Assembly (NCBI GenBank): GCA_013115125.1 | Contig: JABANN010000247.1 | Coordinates: 1 to 47,538 of the forward strand | DNA from: Perkinsus olseni | Taxonomy: Eukaryota; Perkinsozoa; Perkinsida | Direction: 5' to 3' | Length of the DNA: 47,538 nt | Part shown: positions 1 through 10,743 of the stretch, one piece after another | Numbering within the stretch: the first letter of the stretch is position 1 | Layout: each line of letters opens with the position of its first letter | Made by a program: the position numbers and the translations under genes | The notes under the pieces: model-generated | What the model saw: the letters and a program-made list of their open reading frames with translations, nothing else | What the model was told of the DNA's origin: nothing | The model's database searches: none

Positions 1-80
1 TTGGCTTATTCTGGCACAAGACATCCGCTTGTTGAGTTTCCCCTAAGTGATATCCAAGTCAGTACCGCGACACTAATTTG

Positions 81-1395
81 GTTCTCTGTGCAGGCGTGCA
101 GAAGAACCGACCGTGAAGGGTACCTTTTCGATTCATTATTTCTGTGCCTCTCGTCCCCTAGTGTACTCTACCAGGTGAACGCCGAGGCTAGGTGACCTAG
201 CATGAATCTCTCGTGGGCCATAAGTCAAGCAGTGCGGAATCCAGAGGACCGTATCCCGACTCAGCCAAAAGCATTGCTCTGTCGCTCCCATCGCCGGCTC
301 ATCCCCGTCGTCTTACCAAATGATTCAGTGCTTCAACGTCAGCTTTACCAAGACCAAGTCTCAATGTGCCTCCGTCTTATTGGAATGTACCTCATGGTAG
401 TCGGCGCTCGGTGTGCCCTATTCGACGGAACGTACACGCTGTACTCAACTGACAGTGGAGAGCCTGATATCCAGAGATTCCAGTTCACTAGCCAGCAGGG
501 CGGTAAGGTATTGGTCACTTCTATTAAAGGCCACCTACCGAAAGGTCAATACGATTGTGAGTATGACCTTGATCGGAGCAGCGGCGACCCCAGGTATCCA
601 TTGACTCTTAAGGGTGCGTGTAATGGGCTCGTTATGGATTCTAGCGGTTATTATGATAATGATTTCCTTAATGGCTGCTCTGTAGAGCACAACTACCAGT
701 ACCTCTATGTACCAATTGCCACTACTGGGTACGACATCTACCAGAGCAACAACATCTCCACTACTACGACCAAAACTCCGACCCCCACAACAACTCCCCC
801 TGCTACAACATCGAAAACTACTCCCACCATTACAACAACTACCCTCACGACTAGCGTCTCAACTACAGCCGTCACTACCAATACAACTACACCCAGCAGA
901 GCCTCATGCGATCTTCATTGGGGCACCTTGGCAGCGAAAATGGTGCTATTGACGGCAGTATCATTACTTTGGTGAGACTACGCTTTAAATCAGCAGTCAT
1001 GATGCGCCTAGCGCTTCTCGTGCAAGTTTGATACGCATTGGGTGCCGGCTGATATCCCTCGAACATCCGTCAAGAAAGTTTTGACCTAGTCGCCAGGCAC
1101 TGCCTGACAGGCAGCCTGACTCCTGCGAGCAACTCAAAGTTCCTGTGAACTTCTCCTTGTCTTCGGAGACAAAGTTTCGAGAGGATACGATCAATGTCGC
1201 GAGGAACTCATACGCCGCGGATGAGTCATTCTCCCAGCGACTGCGGCTAGTGGGACTCATACCACAGTCGCTTTTCCCCTCGCAAGCAAGATGCTTGGGG
1301 TGGTCGCTCAGCAAACTTCACTGATTCACGTTGGACCAATCGTCGAAGGAACGAGACGGGAAGCCCCTAATCACCATAGTCTACTACACCGTGAT
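81..1395 (+). repeat. Unit A of a tandem segmental duplication
   Basis: Most of this stretch recurs at 2528-4085. Matching landmarks, in the same order, are a splice-acceptor-like TTCTCTGTGCAGGCGTG (near 82 and 2529), the block ending CAGCCAAAAGCATTGCTCTG, the signal-peptide start, the Thr-rich stalk and hydrophobic tail of the surface protein, the AGCGCTTCTCGTGC block, CAATGTCGCGAGGAAC, and GTCGCTCAGCAAAC...CTGATTCAC. The offset between copies is about 2.45 kb. Each copy is followed by its own degenerate 15-bp repeat tract. The copies differ by many substitutions and indels, so the duplication is not recent. Confidence 0.85.
364..975 (+). CDS. Mucin-like surface protein, probably secreted and GPI-anchored
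   Basis: No known family recognised. The reading frame is open upstream to 202, but the Met at 364 starts a classic signal peptide (MCLRLIGMYLMVVGARC), so I take it as the start. It encodes about 203 residues: signal peptide, a globular region of about 100 residues with several Cys (YDCEYD, GACNG, NGCSV), a Thr/Pro-rich stalk of about 60 residues likely to be O-glycosylated, and a C-terminal hydrophobic stretch ending in LLTAVSLLW preceded by small residues, as in GPI-anchor signals. A paralog at 2809 keeps the two ends but lacks the globular region. Both lie in a segmental duplication. The upstream AG at 92 suggests a 5' exon or leader junction. Surface location is inferred from topology only. 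Confidence 0.7.
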   Translation: MCLRLIGMYLMVVGARCALFDGTYTLYSTDSGEPDIQRFQFTSQQGGKVLVTSIKGHLPKGQYDCEYDLDRSSGDPRYPLTLKGACNGLVMDSSGYYDNDFLNGCSVEHNYQYLYVPIATTGYDIYQSNNISTTTTKTPTPTTTPPATTSKTTPTITTTTLTTSVSTTAVTTNTTTPSRASCDLHWGTLAAKMVLLTAVSLLW

Positions 1396-1539
1396 ATATT
1401 CTAGTGAGTATTTCGTACAAATGCTTATCGAGGTACAGGGAGCGATCCGTACAGAGGCAAAATAGTGCACGACTGATAAATACATTGAGTGTACAATATT
1501 TTATCCTCATGACGAGAATCTGGTCTCGCGCCTACAGTT

Positions 1540-1735
1540 GCTCCTCGTACAGTGTCTTCTGGACCAAAAGTTTTGGTACAGCGTCCAGTGGACACTGTCC
1601 ACTCGTACAGTGGCTTTCAGTATAGTTGCTTCTCGTCCAGTGTCCTTTGGTACAGTGTCCACTCGTACAGCGGCTTTCAGTACAGTTGCTCGTCATACAG
1701 TGTCTTTCGATAGAGTTGCCACTCGTCCAGTCGCA
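1540..1735 (+). repeat. Degenerate 15-bp tandem repeat (copy A)
   Basis: About twelve units of roughly 15 bp are built around CAGTGTC/CAGTTGC/CAGCGGC preceded by CGTA or CGTC. Because the period is five codons, the tract reads as pentads ending in Val in one plus frame (for example STRTV, AFSIV, ASRPV, SFGTV). A diverged tract of the same design follows the second surface-protein copy at 4662. It may be a minisatellite or a decayed coding repeat; no start codon context or flanking exon argues strongly for coding. Confidence 0.6.
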
Positions 1736-1739
1736 GCAG

Positions 1740-2527
1740 CCTGCTGCCCGCAGGTACACCTGGAATCCCGTGGATGATGAACTCATATCGTGTTCGGCCA
1801 CCGAGGCGATTGAGCTCGACCAAAAATGGTAGTTTCGGTAACACTGAGTGCCAAAATGATGATGACATCATCATAATGGCCATCCTTCGCCCACACTCCA
1901 ACCCACCGTAGCATATACAGTATATTCGATCACGACGAGTCCCTGTGATATTCGATCCCACCGGTACTGCTAATGCCGCTATTCATGACTATAAGCTCTA
2001 TGCTATTCGACAACGCTTCGGAGGGAGAAAGAAACAAGCGCTATAGTGACAATTGCTGTTGTGTACCCACCTGGGCCAAGTGACCTGCCTCTTTGTGCGC
2101 AATTGTGCCCATTGTGCGTCCAATTGTCCCGGCGAGCGCGTGCACCCCTACTGCACTGTAACTCATTACAGTGTGGCAGTGTGAGACGGAGCTCGAAGAG
2201 TGGTAAAAACGGACGCGATAGGAGCTCGGGGGAGCTGTGTGTTTGATAGCGTAACGACGAGTGCACGATGGAGGCAGTTGACACTATAGTGCAGACCTCC
2301 ACTGAAGTTCAGTGACTGAACGTGATAGACGTAGTCAGCTACAGGTTGTTATAATCCGATTCGCCGGCCGCTTCCAAGCCAGCGTCCAGTTGACGACCGG
2401 ATATCCCATTCTTTCGCTCTCACGGTATTATAATGTTCAGGCCCATCCTCCGTCGTTGTCCTGGAAGTGAGGCCCACTCAGTGGGCCGCACAAGTTGTGC
2501 GCGACAGTGTCTAACTAGTTGTGCACG
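1740..2527. other. Intergenic stretch, nothing identified
   Basis: Only short unrelated open frames on both strands. There are locally repeated ATTGTGC words near 2100 but no gene, RNA or mobile element that I can support. Confidence 0.5.
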
Positions 2528-2808
2528 TTCTCTGTGCAGGCGTGCCGGGTTGTGAAGGGTTCTTTACCCGACTCAAGGTTCATCCTTCATGGCCTCTTAT
2601 TGCCTGGTGTTCTCCACCAGGGGAAAATACCATGATTTTTTCAACGCTCATGGGCCATGAGTCATGGCGATTCGGAGTCCAGAAGACCGTAATCTCCGGG
2701 ATTATTCTGGGCTCAGCCAAAAGCATTGCTCTGTCGTTCCCATTAACGGCCTATCCCCATTGTCTCAGGAACGATCCGCTGTTTCAGCTTCAGCTTTACC
2801 ACATTTCA

Positions 2809-3132
2809 ATGTACCTTCGCCTAACTGGACTATACCTCATACTATTGGTACTCGGTGCTAGGTGTGTCGTCTTGGAGCCTGACTACCAGTACCTCTATGC
2901 ACAAGCTGTCTCTACTGAGAACGATGTCAACCAAAACAGCAATGTCTCCGTTACTGCAACTACTACCACTAGGAAAACTTCCCCTGTTACAACTCCTCCT
3001 GTTACAACTCCTCACACCACTAAAGCCTCAACTACTCACCATAAGAAAAAGAGCGGAGCCTCACGCGATGTACATTGGAACACGTTGGCTGCAACGTTGG
3101 GACTATTGGCTGGGGTATCAGTACTCTGGTAA
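2809..3132 (+). CDS. Shortened paralog of the mucin-like surface protein
   Basis: About 107 residues starting at a Met that opens a signal peptide (MYLRLTGLYLILLVLGARC), aligned with Met 364 of the first copy. After the signal peptide it passes directly into the motif DYQYLYAQA, which matches NYQYLYVPIA of copy A, then a Thr/Pro stalk (shorter, with a Lys-rich HHKKK patch) and the hydrophobic tail HWNTLAATLGLLAGVSVLW. The whole Cys-containing globular region is absent and the frame is kept, so it could still yield a small stalk-only anchored peptide. No function is known. The open frame continues upstream of 2809 but lacks signal-peptide character there. Confidence 0.6.
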   Translation: MYLRLTGLYLILLVLGARCVVLEPDYQYLYAQAVSTENDVNQNSNVSVTATTTTRKTSPVTTPPVTTPHTTKASTTHHKKKSGASRDVHWNTLAATLGLLAGVSVLW

Positions 3133-3189
3133 GGCCATCCCCCAAATATAGCACTAGGCTAGTGGTCTGAGGCGTCCAGATCGGCCGCA

Positions 3190-3430
3190 GGTGCTGCTAC
3201 TCATTAGCCCAGCGCTTCTCTTGCAAGTGCTGCTACTTTATTGTTCGCCCAGCGCTTCTCTTGCAAGTGCTGCTACTTTATTGTTCGCCCAGCGCTTCTC
3301 GTGCAAGTGCCGCTACTTCATTGTTCGCCCAGCGCTTCTCGTGCAAGTGCCGCTACTTCATTGTTCGCCCAGCGCTTCTCGTGCAAGTGCCGCTACTTCA
3401 TTGTTCGCCCAGCGCTTCTCGTGCGAGTGC
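3190..3430 (+). repeat. 40-bp minisatellite, about 5.5 copies
   Basis: Units begin GCCCAGCGCTTCTC at 3207, 3247, 3287, 3327, 3367 and 3407, an exact 40-bp period, with a partial unit at each end. Units differ at one or two positions (TTGCAAG/GTGCAAG, TGCTAC/CGCTAC). Since 40 is not a multiple of 3, the array reads as repeats in all three forward frames; these are not genes. Unit A of the segmental duplication carries a single copy of the founding motif. Confidence 0.95.
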
Positions 3431-4305
3431 TGGACGCATTGGGTCCCGGTTGATTTCCTTCGAAGCTAGTGCCAGAGGATTTTGACCTACTCTCTACTAC
3501 TCTGAGATTCCGGTCTTGCGTTAGTACAGACGTCATTAAAGAGAAAACAACTTGAGAGCTCAGTTACTACTCACAATCAACCTTAAGTCAAGGTCAACGA
3601 CTACATCAACCACTTCAGTGAATTATACCCTGGTAGACCTCCCGGCTGGTGTGCCCTACCAACGGGCACTCGAAGAGTCTCTAATCTTCTCCAGGACTTT
3701 CAACGAGATCCAAACGCGATACTACTTCCCCTGACAGGTGTTTTAGGGGTTGTAAGTCTAAACTCCTCAGAACAATTCCAGGACTTCGAGAGTCTCTCGG
3801 AGACGAAATTTTGTGCGAATAAGACCAATGTCGCGAGGAACACACATCCCGAGTAGGAGCCATGCACCCGACGGCTGCAGCTACTGAGACTCTCAATCTG
3901 AGGGCTGCTGAAAGTTCAACACATGTCGGAGACCCCGCTCACCGCTATCATGATGCTAGGGGTAGTCGCTCAGCAAACCCACTGATTCACCTTGGACCGT
4001 CCCACTTCATCTGAACAAGAATGACGGGGTATCGTGCATTTTCAGAGCACAAGCGAAGAGTCACGATTTACCATAGTCGAGATGCACCAGAAAAATAGTC
4101 GGAAAAACGGTTTCTTGCGGACACCGTCTGTCGCATAACTACGTTACCATAACGCAGCATGAGGCATCGGTTCGTACCCTAGCGATGAGTACTTCACTCA
4201 TTTTTCGAGATTGCGACGTGTAGAACGCGCGAAAAGTGCCTCCGCGATATGATGAAACGGAGGTCTGATGACCAGGCTGATCTAGCTGAATTAAGGCTTT
4301 TTAAT

Positions 4306-4580
4306 TCCCGTTCGGGTTCGTGTTTGGACACGTTCAACATAGTGCGGAACCCGCACTATGTTGAACTATGAATTATTATCGGAGTTGCACCCGCAGTGCG
4401 GATGCACTGCCCTTAGTCAGTGCATTAGTCATATAATATGACTCCGATATGACTCATATTATCGCCGATAATATTTCATTGCCCTTAAAACTGGACATAC
4501 CAGAACACATAGTTCTCTACCAATAGGTTGAAAATCTGCAATTAGAGCTATTCTCGCGGAGATCGGATTCCCGAACGGGA
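4306..4580. repeat. Foldback element with nested palindromes (MITE-like)
   Basis: The ends are inverted copies of an 11-bp word (TCCCGTTCGGG at 4306, CCCGAACGGGA at 4570). Inside lies a perfect 16-bp inverted repeat with a 3-nt spacer at 4332-4366, a TATCGGAGT/ACTCCGATA pair around 4388-4452, and the palindrome AGTCATAT-a-ATATGACT. The interior is more AT-rich than its surroundings. No open frame and no clear target-site duplication is visible. It could be a miniature inverted-repeat transposon or a structured transcript end. Confidence 0.5.
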
Positions 4581-4661
4581 GGGGCCCACCGTGGAGACCA
4601 TAATGTACAGTGGCAGCTCGTAGAGAGCATATTGGCTTAAGGCTTTCTCGTACAGTTTCAC

Positions 4662-4810
4662 CTCGAACAGTTGCTTGTCCTCATGACAGGAAATCGACGG
4701 CGCATTTACAGTCTCGCAGTGTCCCGACCAGTGTCAACCCGTCCAGTAACCACAAGTACAGTTTCACTTCGACCAGTCCCAATCAGTGCAGTTGCAACCC
4801 GTATAGTGTC
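4662..4810 (+). repeat. Degenerate 15-bp tandem repeat (copy B)
   Basis: This is the counterpart of the 1540-1735 tract, with pentads such as SRPV, STRPV, TTSTV, SLRPV, PISAV and ATRIV in one frame. Spacing varies by one or two bases at several junctions. Confidence 0.55.
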
Positions 4811-5157
4811 AATTGGTTTTTCCCTACAATCCCGACCCATACAGGGTCAATTTTGACAGTTTCAGTCAGTCAGGTGTCCTGGTCAGGACAGTTCCAAGCA
4901 GTAGACTTCAAGTCCGTAGAGATTCATTCGATACACTGAGAACTAACTCGTTCAGTTTTAAACTGTGCCCAACTCGACAGTCAAGAGCAAGTGCTAAACA
5001 GATATCTCTACCATATGAAATGGACACAACTAACCTACGACGTGACTGTAGTAGGAACCAATATTAGCTGCTGAGCAAGGCCCAGGCAAGGAACAGTGTA
5101 CCGCATACCACTCCTCGACGGAATCATCTAACCGTCAGGAACCTTATGTGCGCCTAC

Positions 5158-7840
5158 TCAAATCTTCTCTGCCCGATAGGCGACGATCTTGGTGGAGAAA
5201 CGGCCAACGTTACGCACTGTGATGATCAGAGATCCAGGATGTTCGCACCTGACAGGAAAAAAGATGCCCGAGGCGACGCGATGCTCCGCAATTCCGATGA
5301 TTGTTATCACTTGTAAGTTCCCTCCACAACAGCCTTGTCGCCGGTCGGCTGGATCTCTTCATCCCCACTGTCGTACAGACTAACCTCTGAACTTCCATCA
5401 GATGGTCGAAAGGAAACCTGAGCAAACAAGCACGGGATGTACCGTTAGCCACAAGCTCAAAGATTGCTTCTCCGAAGTGGACACGATGGTTCACATCAAA
5501 CTCGCCTCCAACCGAATCTGTGACTGGAAACCCCAACAATTGCCGTGCTGCAATAGCATGCCCGCCGTAAACGTAGAAGTATCGCAATGGCATAAGTTCA
5601 TTACCCGGTTCATTCGGTATAATGATTACCGCGGTAGAGCTTTCAGTAGACAAGCAACTTCCAAGAGAAAAGCCAGCACCGGCGGCTTTGTGCTCCACCC
5701 AACCTCTCCCAGCAGTTCAAACTTACCGTAGCATATACAGCGCCATATGTGGCTCTAACTTGATACATAATTTCCCCCCCTGCTACGACACCTTTCAAGG
5801 CCGCTATCTCTGCAGTCTCTCTTGTTGCTAAACTCCGCGTGTGGCCCTCCGATTTCAACCCCTTACTCAATTCCGTACGCAAACCGCCGTACCTGCAAGA
5901 TGCGCTCAAACCATAGAGTCGCGCGCCACAAAATTAAGCCAATCCTCAGAACCCAGCTCACCGTGGATCGAGCACTCCTGGGTGAATGTACTGGGCCAGC
6001 TTGGACGGAGTCTCGCTGGCGTTGGCGAGTTGGAACTTTTTATAAGTTTTGGCCGGGATGAAGACGGACATCGCCTTGAATAGCAAAACGAAGGGAGTTG
6101 GGAAATTGGCGAATATAGTAACTCCTTTGAACTCGGGATAGCAATCTGCGAAGACCTGAAAAATCCCAAAAAATGACTTCATCTTACAGAGGGCACGCAG
6201 TTTTCTTCAGCTAAAAATCAAGCGCTCTTCAAATGAAAAAAATGCACTTTTTGAAGTCTGAAAGCGGAACGGTGATCGATTTATCGAGACGAGTGCGAAC
6301 TGTTATGCGCTTATGCGGAAATCCTTGCTTAATTTCTTCCACTGTACATTTTTCCCGGATGAACAGAGAGAACTAATATTCCGGGCAAATGATGACGCCT
6401 GCGCGAGGTCAGTAAGCTTCTGTTACAGGAAATACCGAGAGTATAAGCACCCGGGTTCAATTCCCGATCACTCCATATCTTTTCCCGTAATACATGTGTT
6501 GAAGCATTGACAGCCTTCTTGATACTGGACTCTTGAAAGACCATCGGCACTCCAGTGTAATCATGTATTTGCAGCAATGTCTCGGCATCACCACGACGGA
6601 AGGAAAGATGCGCTATGGCACGCTCAAACACCATTACACGGTACCTGGGGTACAATTCAACTACCCAATCTCGCGACGTACCTTCCAGGATTCCACTATG
6701 GCTCGATGAGGTTAGACACTGATGATATTTTTATGCATTAATTAACCTAGCCCACTACTGTACAGTAGAATCTTCTGTGTGCGTTACTCGTATCATTCCA
6801 TCGCATCACTCGCTCGTCATTGGATACTTAAAACCGTCGAAAGATACGCTCATCAATATGATACAAATCTATTCTGGACCCACCTCACAAAAGCATTGAT
6901 ATTTCCGAACACTTTGGCGGGGTCCATGCTACCGAAAGTGGTGAGAAGAATCGGCCTGCCCTCCTTATCCTTGTACTCAGGTGGAGAATCATGACCTCGA
7001 GCGCGGAAGATACAGAAAAGGTCAAGATAAAGATATATACCTTGAAACTCTGGAGGCAACTTCATATCGATGATGGACTGAATATCAGCTTCTCTGCGCC
7101 ACTTCAGGCAATTGACCAGCATCCTGCAAATGACCGCTGCGCCACGAAATGACTGATATTGTCACTCACGTTCGGGCCTTATCAACGTCAAATTCTCTCG
7201 CCCGAAGGAACTTCAAGAGAACTATATCCCGCGCATCTCTATGAAGCTGGTCTTCTGGACAAGGATGCAGAGCTTGACTGAAAGTAAAAGATGGAAAATG
7301 GCACAAAATATATCGATCAAAAATGTCACAATATAATCACATCATGATTTTATAATAAGATAATGAGGCGACCGTGAGATCCATATTGCAGCGGAAGATA
7401 CTGACTAGGTATCTTTGAATCAGAGCACGCTTATACTGTGAGTTCAGAGCTCTGAAAGGAAAGATACACCCGCGGAGGCGAAATCGATACAGATGGAGAT
7501 GAATACGAATGAAAATTGCCAGACAGGCGAGAAAAATTTGAGCTGGAAAAGGGAAAGCTTTCTTTTCACGAAGCGAGAATACCTCGTTTTTGCCAACTTC
7601 ACACTGATGATCGAACGAAATTATGCTAGCGACCAAGTGAGAGTCTATCTTATTATCCGTAGAGCACCAGGATGAAGCTAAGAAACGCCGATGTTATTAC
7701 TTCCATATAGTAACATTATCCCCTTCCTTATGACCGGCATCTAGTACCGCTTGAGGCACCTCCGATCGGAGACGCTCCAATGCCGCCTCCTCGGTGGTAG
7801 TGAGATTACCGAGATAACCAGTTTCGGTGGAGGTAGACAT
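5158..7840 (-). CDS. CRAL-TRIO (Sec14-like) and GOLD domain lipid-transfer protein
   Basis: Multi-exon gene. Exon 1 starts at Met 7840 (MSTSTETGYLGNLTTTEEAA). Exon 7277-7170 gives DIVLLKFLRAREFDVDKAR and joins in phase to 7123-7041 (MLVNCLKWRRE), the CRAL-TRIO N-terminal domain. Exon 6995 onward carries YKDKEGRPILL, 6644-6494 GDAETLLQIHDYTGVPMVFQ, and 6155-5962 FANFPTPFVLLFKAMSVFIP and KLAQYIHPGVL. That exon joins 5892 to give PRYGG, the usual end of the lipid-binding lobe. The 3' exons (ending 5727 or 5681; 5657-5385; 5248-5158) encode a beta-rich GOLD domain closing with PGSLIITVRNVGRFSTKIVA and stop TGA. The family binds phospholipids or other hydrophobic ligands at membranes in vesicle traffic (SEC14L and patellin type). 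Exons between 7750 and 7277 and between 6855 and 6644 are unresolved. Confidence 0.9.
6437..6475 (+). other. tRNA T-arm-like remnant inside an intron of the CRAL-TRIO gene
   Basis: CCGGGTTCAATTCCCGA forms a nearly complete T-arm, followed by TCACTCCA like an acceptor 3' strand, but no matching 5' acceptor, D-arm or anticodon arm is found. It is antisense to the host gene and lies about 30 nt after the 5' splice site of the intron at 6493-6156. Confidence 0.5.
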
Positions 7841-8733
7841 GTTAAGGATAGAACCAACCTAAGATACGCTCGACCTCGCACTTGACGGTGAGGTCCTTGT
7901 AGCAGAGTAACATGATCCATCATGGATCATCCATGGATTTCCACACAAGCTGTGGCTGCGCAGAATATGCGCTAGTAGAGTGATAATCCTTGAGTATTGT
8001 TAATATCTAACTCAATTCGCTATTGTGTTAGGCAATGACTACTGGTCCACATAAAGAAGCGCCCGACGATGAAACAAACTGTACCACACTTAAAATTGAG
8101 AGAATATGATTTTAGATAAAACCTCATCTATCATGACGCACACTCTCATGTCTTTTCTGCAATAAGGCGGTCCAGGCCTCCTGAATCAGGAGGGCTTCAA
8201 TGCAGCCCGGCTATTCAAGAATCCTGCCCAGCATCTCAAGAGTGCTCTCAAGGTAGTTTTTTCAGGTGATGCTCTGTGCTGGCAGCGGCGTTGAAGTTCA
8301 ACAGAGGTCTATTGAACGGTCCAACCAGCTAGAAGTATCGAAATCCTCAGTCAGACCGGATGAAGTGTCCCTGAACCGCGGAGCTTGCTCAGCGAGCTGT
8401 TAGAATCCGCGTAGGAACCGATTTGCAGTGAAGATATAGACCGAACCGTTTCATATGCACTGGTGAGGTGTGCTGAGAAAGTTCGAGATTGCAAGATTTC
8501 AAGATAGCTCAACTTGCGGATGGGTTTTTTGCCACCTCGTGATGGTAATATATCAAGACCGATGTACATGTGGTAGGCAGCCTATCACCCGCGAATCAAG
8601 CGTATCTTTTTCCAACAGGTTAACCTCAGATACGAGAGTATCTTGCGTACCGCTTTTAATGGGTTAACCTTGGATTCTCCCCGGGGATAGGTATTTTGCC
8701 CTCGCAGGTTGACCTTGATTTTTTTCTGTTATT
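7841..8733. other. Intergenic stretch between divergent genes
   Basis: Between the minus-strand lipid-transfer gene start and the plus-strand Met at 8734. It must hold both promoters. No TATA box or other site could be assigned, and there is no convincing coding sequence. Confidence 0.5.
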
Positions 8734-9559
8734 ATGAGCACTGATGGTCCGGGTTCGTCATCATCATCGGCCGTGCGATTGTTCGGATTGGTGCAAGGGA
8801 GTCGAGTGGGAGATCCAATAACGGCCATGTGCAGTCCACAGGTGGTGATGGGAGGTCAATCCGTGAAGTTCATGCTTGAAAGATTCTTATCGTCGATCAT
8901 ACAATTTGTACTTCGGCTAGACGGTGGAGAGACCGGCAACTCTTCGCGGGAAATTTTCCGGATGGAAGATATCTTTGTATACGAAAGAATTATGAACAGA
9001 AAACCCGTGCCGAGATTCGTTGTTTTCACATCTTTGTGCCACAACTCGTACTCGGCCGAGAATATCTCATCCGCCTGAGGTCGTGGGTTCGATCCTCGGT
9101 AACTTCATCTCTCAGGCCTCTGTTTTCTACGTCGGATACAAGAGCGGCCTTCTTGAACGGTGAGGCGTTCGGAAAGTCGATTTTTCATTTCCCATTCGGC
9201 AAGGTACTTTGTATCGTCATCTCCGAGTTCCGGTGAAATCGTGGCGATAATTACCGCCAAAATCAATATCCCCGGGAAACGACCGATCGATAATATATGG
9301 GCCTGTGAAACGAAAAGTAGTAAAAGAATGCCGTAAGTGGCTAGGCTATGGGACAACTTGCTAGCTACTCGAACCAGTTAGAGAATCTTTGAATTTCTTG
9401 GAAGCGCACAGACGAGGATATGATCTCGCGGTTCTGCAGCCGCTTTTGGAAATTGATTTGAACTATAGGCCTCCGCATCTCCCTGATGATGATGTGAACT
9501 CGGTGGCGCAATCAGAAATGCGTTCGTTGTATGAATTCACGCTCGAAGTTGGATTTTGA
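8734..9559 (+). CDS. Unidentified multi-exon coding stretch
   Basis: A Met at 8734 opens MSTDGPGSSSSSAVRLFGLV. The frame stays open for 114 codons, and coding-like blocks follow: AAFLNGEAFGKSIFHFPFGK, ending at the donor-like GTACTT near 9201, and a run at about 9378-9559 with ESLNFLEAHRRGYDLAVLQP and YRPPHLPDDDV. Splice phases could not be resolved. The first block (VGDPITAMCSPQ...VVMGGQS) resembles the first strands of a CNH beta-propeller, so this may be the N-terminus of the VPS39/VPS3 gene downstream, but the later blocks do not fit that domain well. I do not recognise the product and leave it open. Confidence 0.4.
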
Positions 9560-10059
9560 AAAATGCTAGACTGTTAGGAGATCGAACCCATCATGATCAT
9601 ATTCAGCGAATCGCTTGTACCTGATAATGCTGCGCGTTCATGCTGGACACGGTGAAGCGTTGCATTTGTATTTTTTACGTGTATTTTTACCAGTGAGATA
9701 TCCTTCGGCCGTTTCATTACTAGCGCTTTCGCGATACCACAAATCGGCTAACTCGTATTGTTACGCCATGCGATGCAGGTACGGCTGGCTCGGGAGGGCA
9801 TATCTTTTCCCTGTGCAACGGCAATCTTTATTTGCTACCTTCCACCTTGGATACCTCTGGGAGTATCATATGTCGATCAGTGAAGTGTGCGGCGCCTCAG
9901 CAGGGCCGTGGTGATGAGGACGGGCTGCCCGATATCGTTGTATGCACTACTAAGGGGAGAGTGTTGATGTAGTAATTTGGGATCGCCGGCAGGTCGAGAG
10001 ACAGAGTAGTTTTTGATTCTTTTATATTAGAGCAAATGAGAATTTTCCGGCAAGAATAA

Positions 10060-10720
10060 TTTCCTCGGTGGGGTTTGGGATGGTGAAAGGGTATTCTTTG
10101 CTGTGCGGTTGCAAATACTCGTATGCGGCTTCGTCTGAAATTTTTCGGATTTTTTTTCGGAAAAAGCGATTATCACGAGACATGACATGATCAGTCATGC
10201 CAAAGAACGTCTGTCTTATTTAGCAAATAGGTCCAGTCTTTTGGTTTTTTTTTCAACGCTGGGGCGAATGATAATTCTCCCATCGCAGAATTTTGAATTG
10301 TTTGAGATATTCTTGGCTGTGCGCTGGCAGATACTCCTATGCGGAATCATCGGGTGGGTATAGGAATGCTGCCTCTGGTGGTGGTACTAGTATGATGTCG
10401 GAGATTTGTGGTATGAATGAGGCACCAGATGGAGTTGTATGGTGGCAAGGATGGATAATACTGGCCGGGGGTGATTTTAGGGAAGGCTAATCGTAGCAAA
10501 AATCGGCGATTGAATTTTCTCGCCCTCGCGCAGCTGTGAATAGTCGTAGTACACGGAGTGTTGCACTTGCATGTTGTGGAATCTGAAAGATATAACGAAG
10601 TTGATGAGTTTGTTAAGTTGTCTGGTGATGCTCTTCGCGGTGTCGGCGGTTCCCGTCTTCTTCTGCATTCTTATTAGAGCGATTCGTATCTTATCTGTTA
10701 TACACATTTCAGCGATTGTC
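10060..10720 (-). other. Coding-like blocks of unknown product, antisense to the neighbouring genes
   Basis: Minus-strand frames read HNMQVQHSVYYDYSQLREGE (after an acceptor-like TTTCAG near 10580), then FIPQISDIILVPPPEAAFLY and EYLPAHSQEYLKQF around 10430-10280, then DEAAYEYLQPHSKEYPFTIP around 10130-10070. The last two are related to each other (EYLxxHSxEY), about 205 bp apart, so an internal duplication is present. An in-frame stop interrupts the upstream one. It may be a short minus-strand gene or a decayed one. Confidence 0.35.
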
Positions 10721-10743
10721 GCCTTTCTTGCATACTCAATAAT

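Larger units (their letters stand above)
2528..4085 (+). repeat. Unit B of the tandem segmental duplication
   Basis: This is the second copy of the 81-1395 unit. Relative to unit A it has lost about 280 bp of coding sequence inside the surface-protein gene and has gained a 40-bp minisatellite in the 3' flank, where unit A has a single copy of the founding motif (near 1007). Confidence 0.85.

Noticed and set aside
3191-3485. Three overlapping plus-strand frames of 70-92 codons
   Set aside because: They are the three readings of the 40-bp minisatellite, whose period is not a multiple of three.
9060-9100. tRNA-like GGTCGTGGGTTCGATCC
   Set aside because: The T-arm pairs poorly and no acceptor, D-arm or anticodon arm fits; not called a tRNA.
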